NCBI GenBank assembly: GCA_900554715.1
Contig: USIN01000122.1
Location: forward strand, 1 to 5,808
Source: an uncultured Bacteroidales bacterium
Lineage (GTDB): Bacteria; Bacteroidota; Bacteroidia; Bacteroidales; Muribaculaceae
DNA length: 5,808 nt
Direction: 5' to 3'
Below are positions 4,718 to 5,808 of this stretch, one piece after another. The notes beneath the pieces are model-generated. The model did no database searches, had not been told where the DNA came from, and saw nothing but the letters and a program-made list of their open reading frames with translations. A program made the position numbers and the translations under genes. The first letter of the stretch is position 1. Each line of letters starts with the position of its first letter.

Positions 4718-5808
4718 CAGAATCTGACTGAAACGGTCGCCATGACGTGGGTTGTGGCCTGAGCGGCATAACCGGCATAGCGGTAGATGACTTTTTCGCC
4801 GCCGTCGACATAGTAGCCGGCACCGGCATAGCCGTTGTTACAGTATTTCTCGTTAAAGAGATTATATATTGAGAAGCCCAGTCTCAGCTGTTTGAGTTTC
4901 AAGAGGTTTTTAAATGTATACCCGAGATGCAGATCGCTGACAAAGTAGGCGTCGAGTTTCTGCTCTTCGTTATGGGCGTTGTTGAGATATTGCTTTGACA
5001 CATAGCGGCTCGTCAGCTGTGCGTCAAAACAACGCCAATTGAAATCAAATTCGTTGTATAGGGTAAAATCGGGCGAGAACGAAATCGGAGTGTCACCGAG
5101 ATCGAAGGTAATCGGGTTGGTCCACTCGTCTTCATAGATATATTCGACGAAGTTCTTGATGCGGTTGCGCGACAGAGTCGCATTGATGTTCCACTCAAAC
5201 CAGTCGCACGGTTTCAAAGCCACTTGTAGCTCTACGCCCATACGGTAACTGTCAGGCACATTGACGCTCAGAGGATTGCCGGTGTCAGACAGCTGGCCTG
5301 TAGCGACCAGCTGGTCTTTGTAATCCATATAGTAGAGATTCAGTCCTGCCGAGAATATGCGGCCGGTATAGTTGTAACCGAGCTCATAGTCGAAGAGGCG
5401 CTCGGCCTTGGGATCGTGATTGCGGTCGCCGTCGGTGAAGTTGTCGCGCACGGGTTCCTTATGGGCCACGCTCCACGAGGCAAAGACACGGTGACTGTCG
5501 CGTATACGCCAGTTAAGGCCAATCTTGGGATTGAAGAAATTATATTTCTTATGGATGTCGTAAGTCTGCATCGCGCCGGTGTTGTAGTCGTAGTTATCGC
5601 CTATGCCGGTGATTTTATCGTCGATGTGACGATATTGCAAGTCGCCGTAGGCCGACAGACCGCCGGCAATGTCGACGTTGGCTCGGGCATAAATGTTGCC
5701 GTCGAGCTTCTCGCCGAGGTTACGGTAATACTCCTGGAGCGGATTGAGCTTGCCGACATAATTGCGCACCCAGGCAATCTGGCCGAAGTGATGGCCCCGG
5801 AAGTTGTT
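4717..5808 (-). CDS. TonB-dependent outer-membrane receptor, C-terminal beta-barrel part (5' end outside window)
   Basis: The frame stays open to the right edge, adding NNFRGHHFGQIAWV before a GTG at 5769, so that codon is internal. About 363 residues of the barrel are visible. Family features: alternating aromatic beta-strands, the landmark PKAERLFDYELGYNYTGRIF near the middle (TonB receptors commonly have a similar E-x-x-x-x-YELGY stretch), the strand NLYYMDYKDQLVATGQL, the late motif GFSIYNLFNEKYCNNGYAGA, and a C-terminal phenylalanine in ATVSVRF that serves as the barrel-assembly signal. The plug domain, signal peptide and TonB box are off the window. The protein would import a scarce nutrient through the outer membrane using TonB energy. 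Coupling to a PnuC/PnuT permease suggests thiamine or a related vitamin as cargo rather than iron or glycans. A partner SusD gene is not seen on the downstream side. Confidence 0.93.
   Translation of the reverse strand, partial: NNFRGHHFGQIAWVRNYVGKLNPLQEYYRNLGEKLDGNIYARANVDIAGGLSAYGDLQYRHIDDKITGIGDNYDYNTGAMQTYDIHKKYNFFNPKIGLNWRIRDSHRVFASWSVAHKEPVRDNFTDGDRNHDPKAERLFDYELGYNYTGRIFSAGLNLYYMDYKDQLVATGQLSDTGNPLSVNVPDSYRMGVELQVALKPCDWFEWNINATLSRNRIKNFVEYIYEDEWTNPITFDLGDTPISFSPDFTLYNEFDFNWRCFDAQLTSRYVSKQYLNNAHNEEQKLDAYFVSDLHLGYTFKNLLKLKQLRLGFSIYNLFNEKYCNNGYAGAGYYVDGGEKVIYRYAGYAAQATTHVMATVSVRF

Noticed and set aside
5767..5769. GTG at 5769 (minus strand) as the start of the TonB receptor
   Set aside because: The reading frame continues to the edge with barrel-like residues, and a 350-residue protein without plug or signal peptide would not be a receptor.
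1..5808. CRISPR array, tRNA or rRNA genes, insertion sequences, phage genes
   Set aside because: I saw no regularly spaced direct repeats, no cloverleaf-like sequences ending in a T-arm, no rRNA segments, no transposase-like proteins and no terminal repeats.

Overview
The window looks like a chromosomal segment from a gut-type Bacteroidales bacterium, plausibly Muribaculaceae or a relative. Support for this: moderately GC-rich coding sequence with very AT-rich spacers, several TAnnTTTG(C) -7 promoter elements of the Bacteroidetes type, little use of Shine-Dalgarno sequences, a DUF6377-type regulator, and a TonB receptor followed by a PnuC/PnuT permease. The assignment is inference from these features, not from a database match.

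Layout, left to right. (1) The C-terminal end of a DUF6377-like regulator (+, cut by the left edge). (2) A 334-base AT-rich spacer holding a dyad, a -7-like box and a strong hairpin terminator with no convincing ORF between them, which may be a small RNA unit. (3) An ATP-grasp-like conserved hypothetical gene (+) driven by a promoter whose -7 box lies almost on the start codon. It is split by an apparent one-base frameshift near 1270-1290. (4) A compact toxin-antitoxin pair (+): a ribbon-helix-helix antitoxin and a YafQ/RelE-type mRNA interferase, overlapping by ATGA, with palindromes around the promoter. (5) rsgA (-), the ribosome-assembly GTPase, converging on the toxin gene. (6) A 268-base AT-rich divergent spacer. 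(7) A small DUF2582-type winged-helix protein (+) closed by a strong hairpin terminator. (8) On the minus strand, entering from the right edge, a TonB-dependent outer-membrane receptor (cut at its N-terminal side) whose stop overlaps the start of a PnuC/PnuT-like inner-membrane permease.

How the genes relate. The receptor and permease form a two-step uptake route across the outer and inner membranes. In Bacteroidetes this pairing is typical of thiamine salvage (OMP-pnuT), usually under a TPP riboswitch, which here would lie beyond the right edge. The toxin-antitoxin pair is a self-contained accessory module between housekeeping genes. The remaining genes are independently promoted single units. 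Nothing in the window is clearly an undescribed multi-gene system. The less ordinary points are the near-leaderless frameshifted ATP-grasp gene, the possible small RNA upstream of it, and the dyads overlapping promoters.
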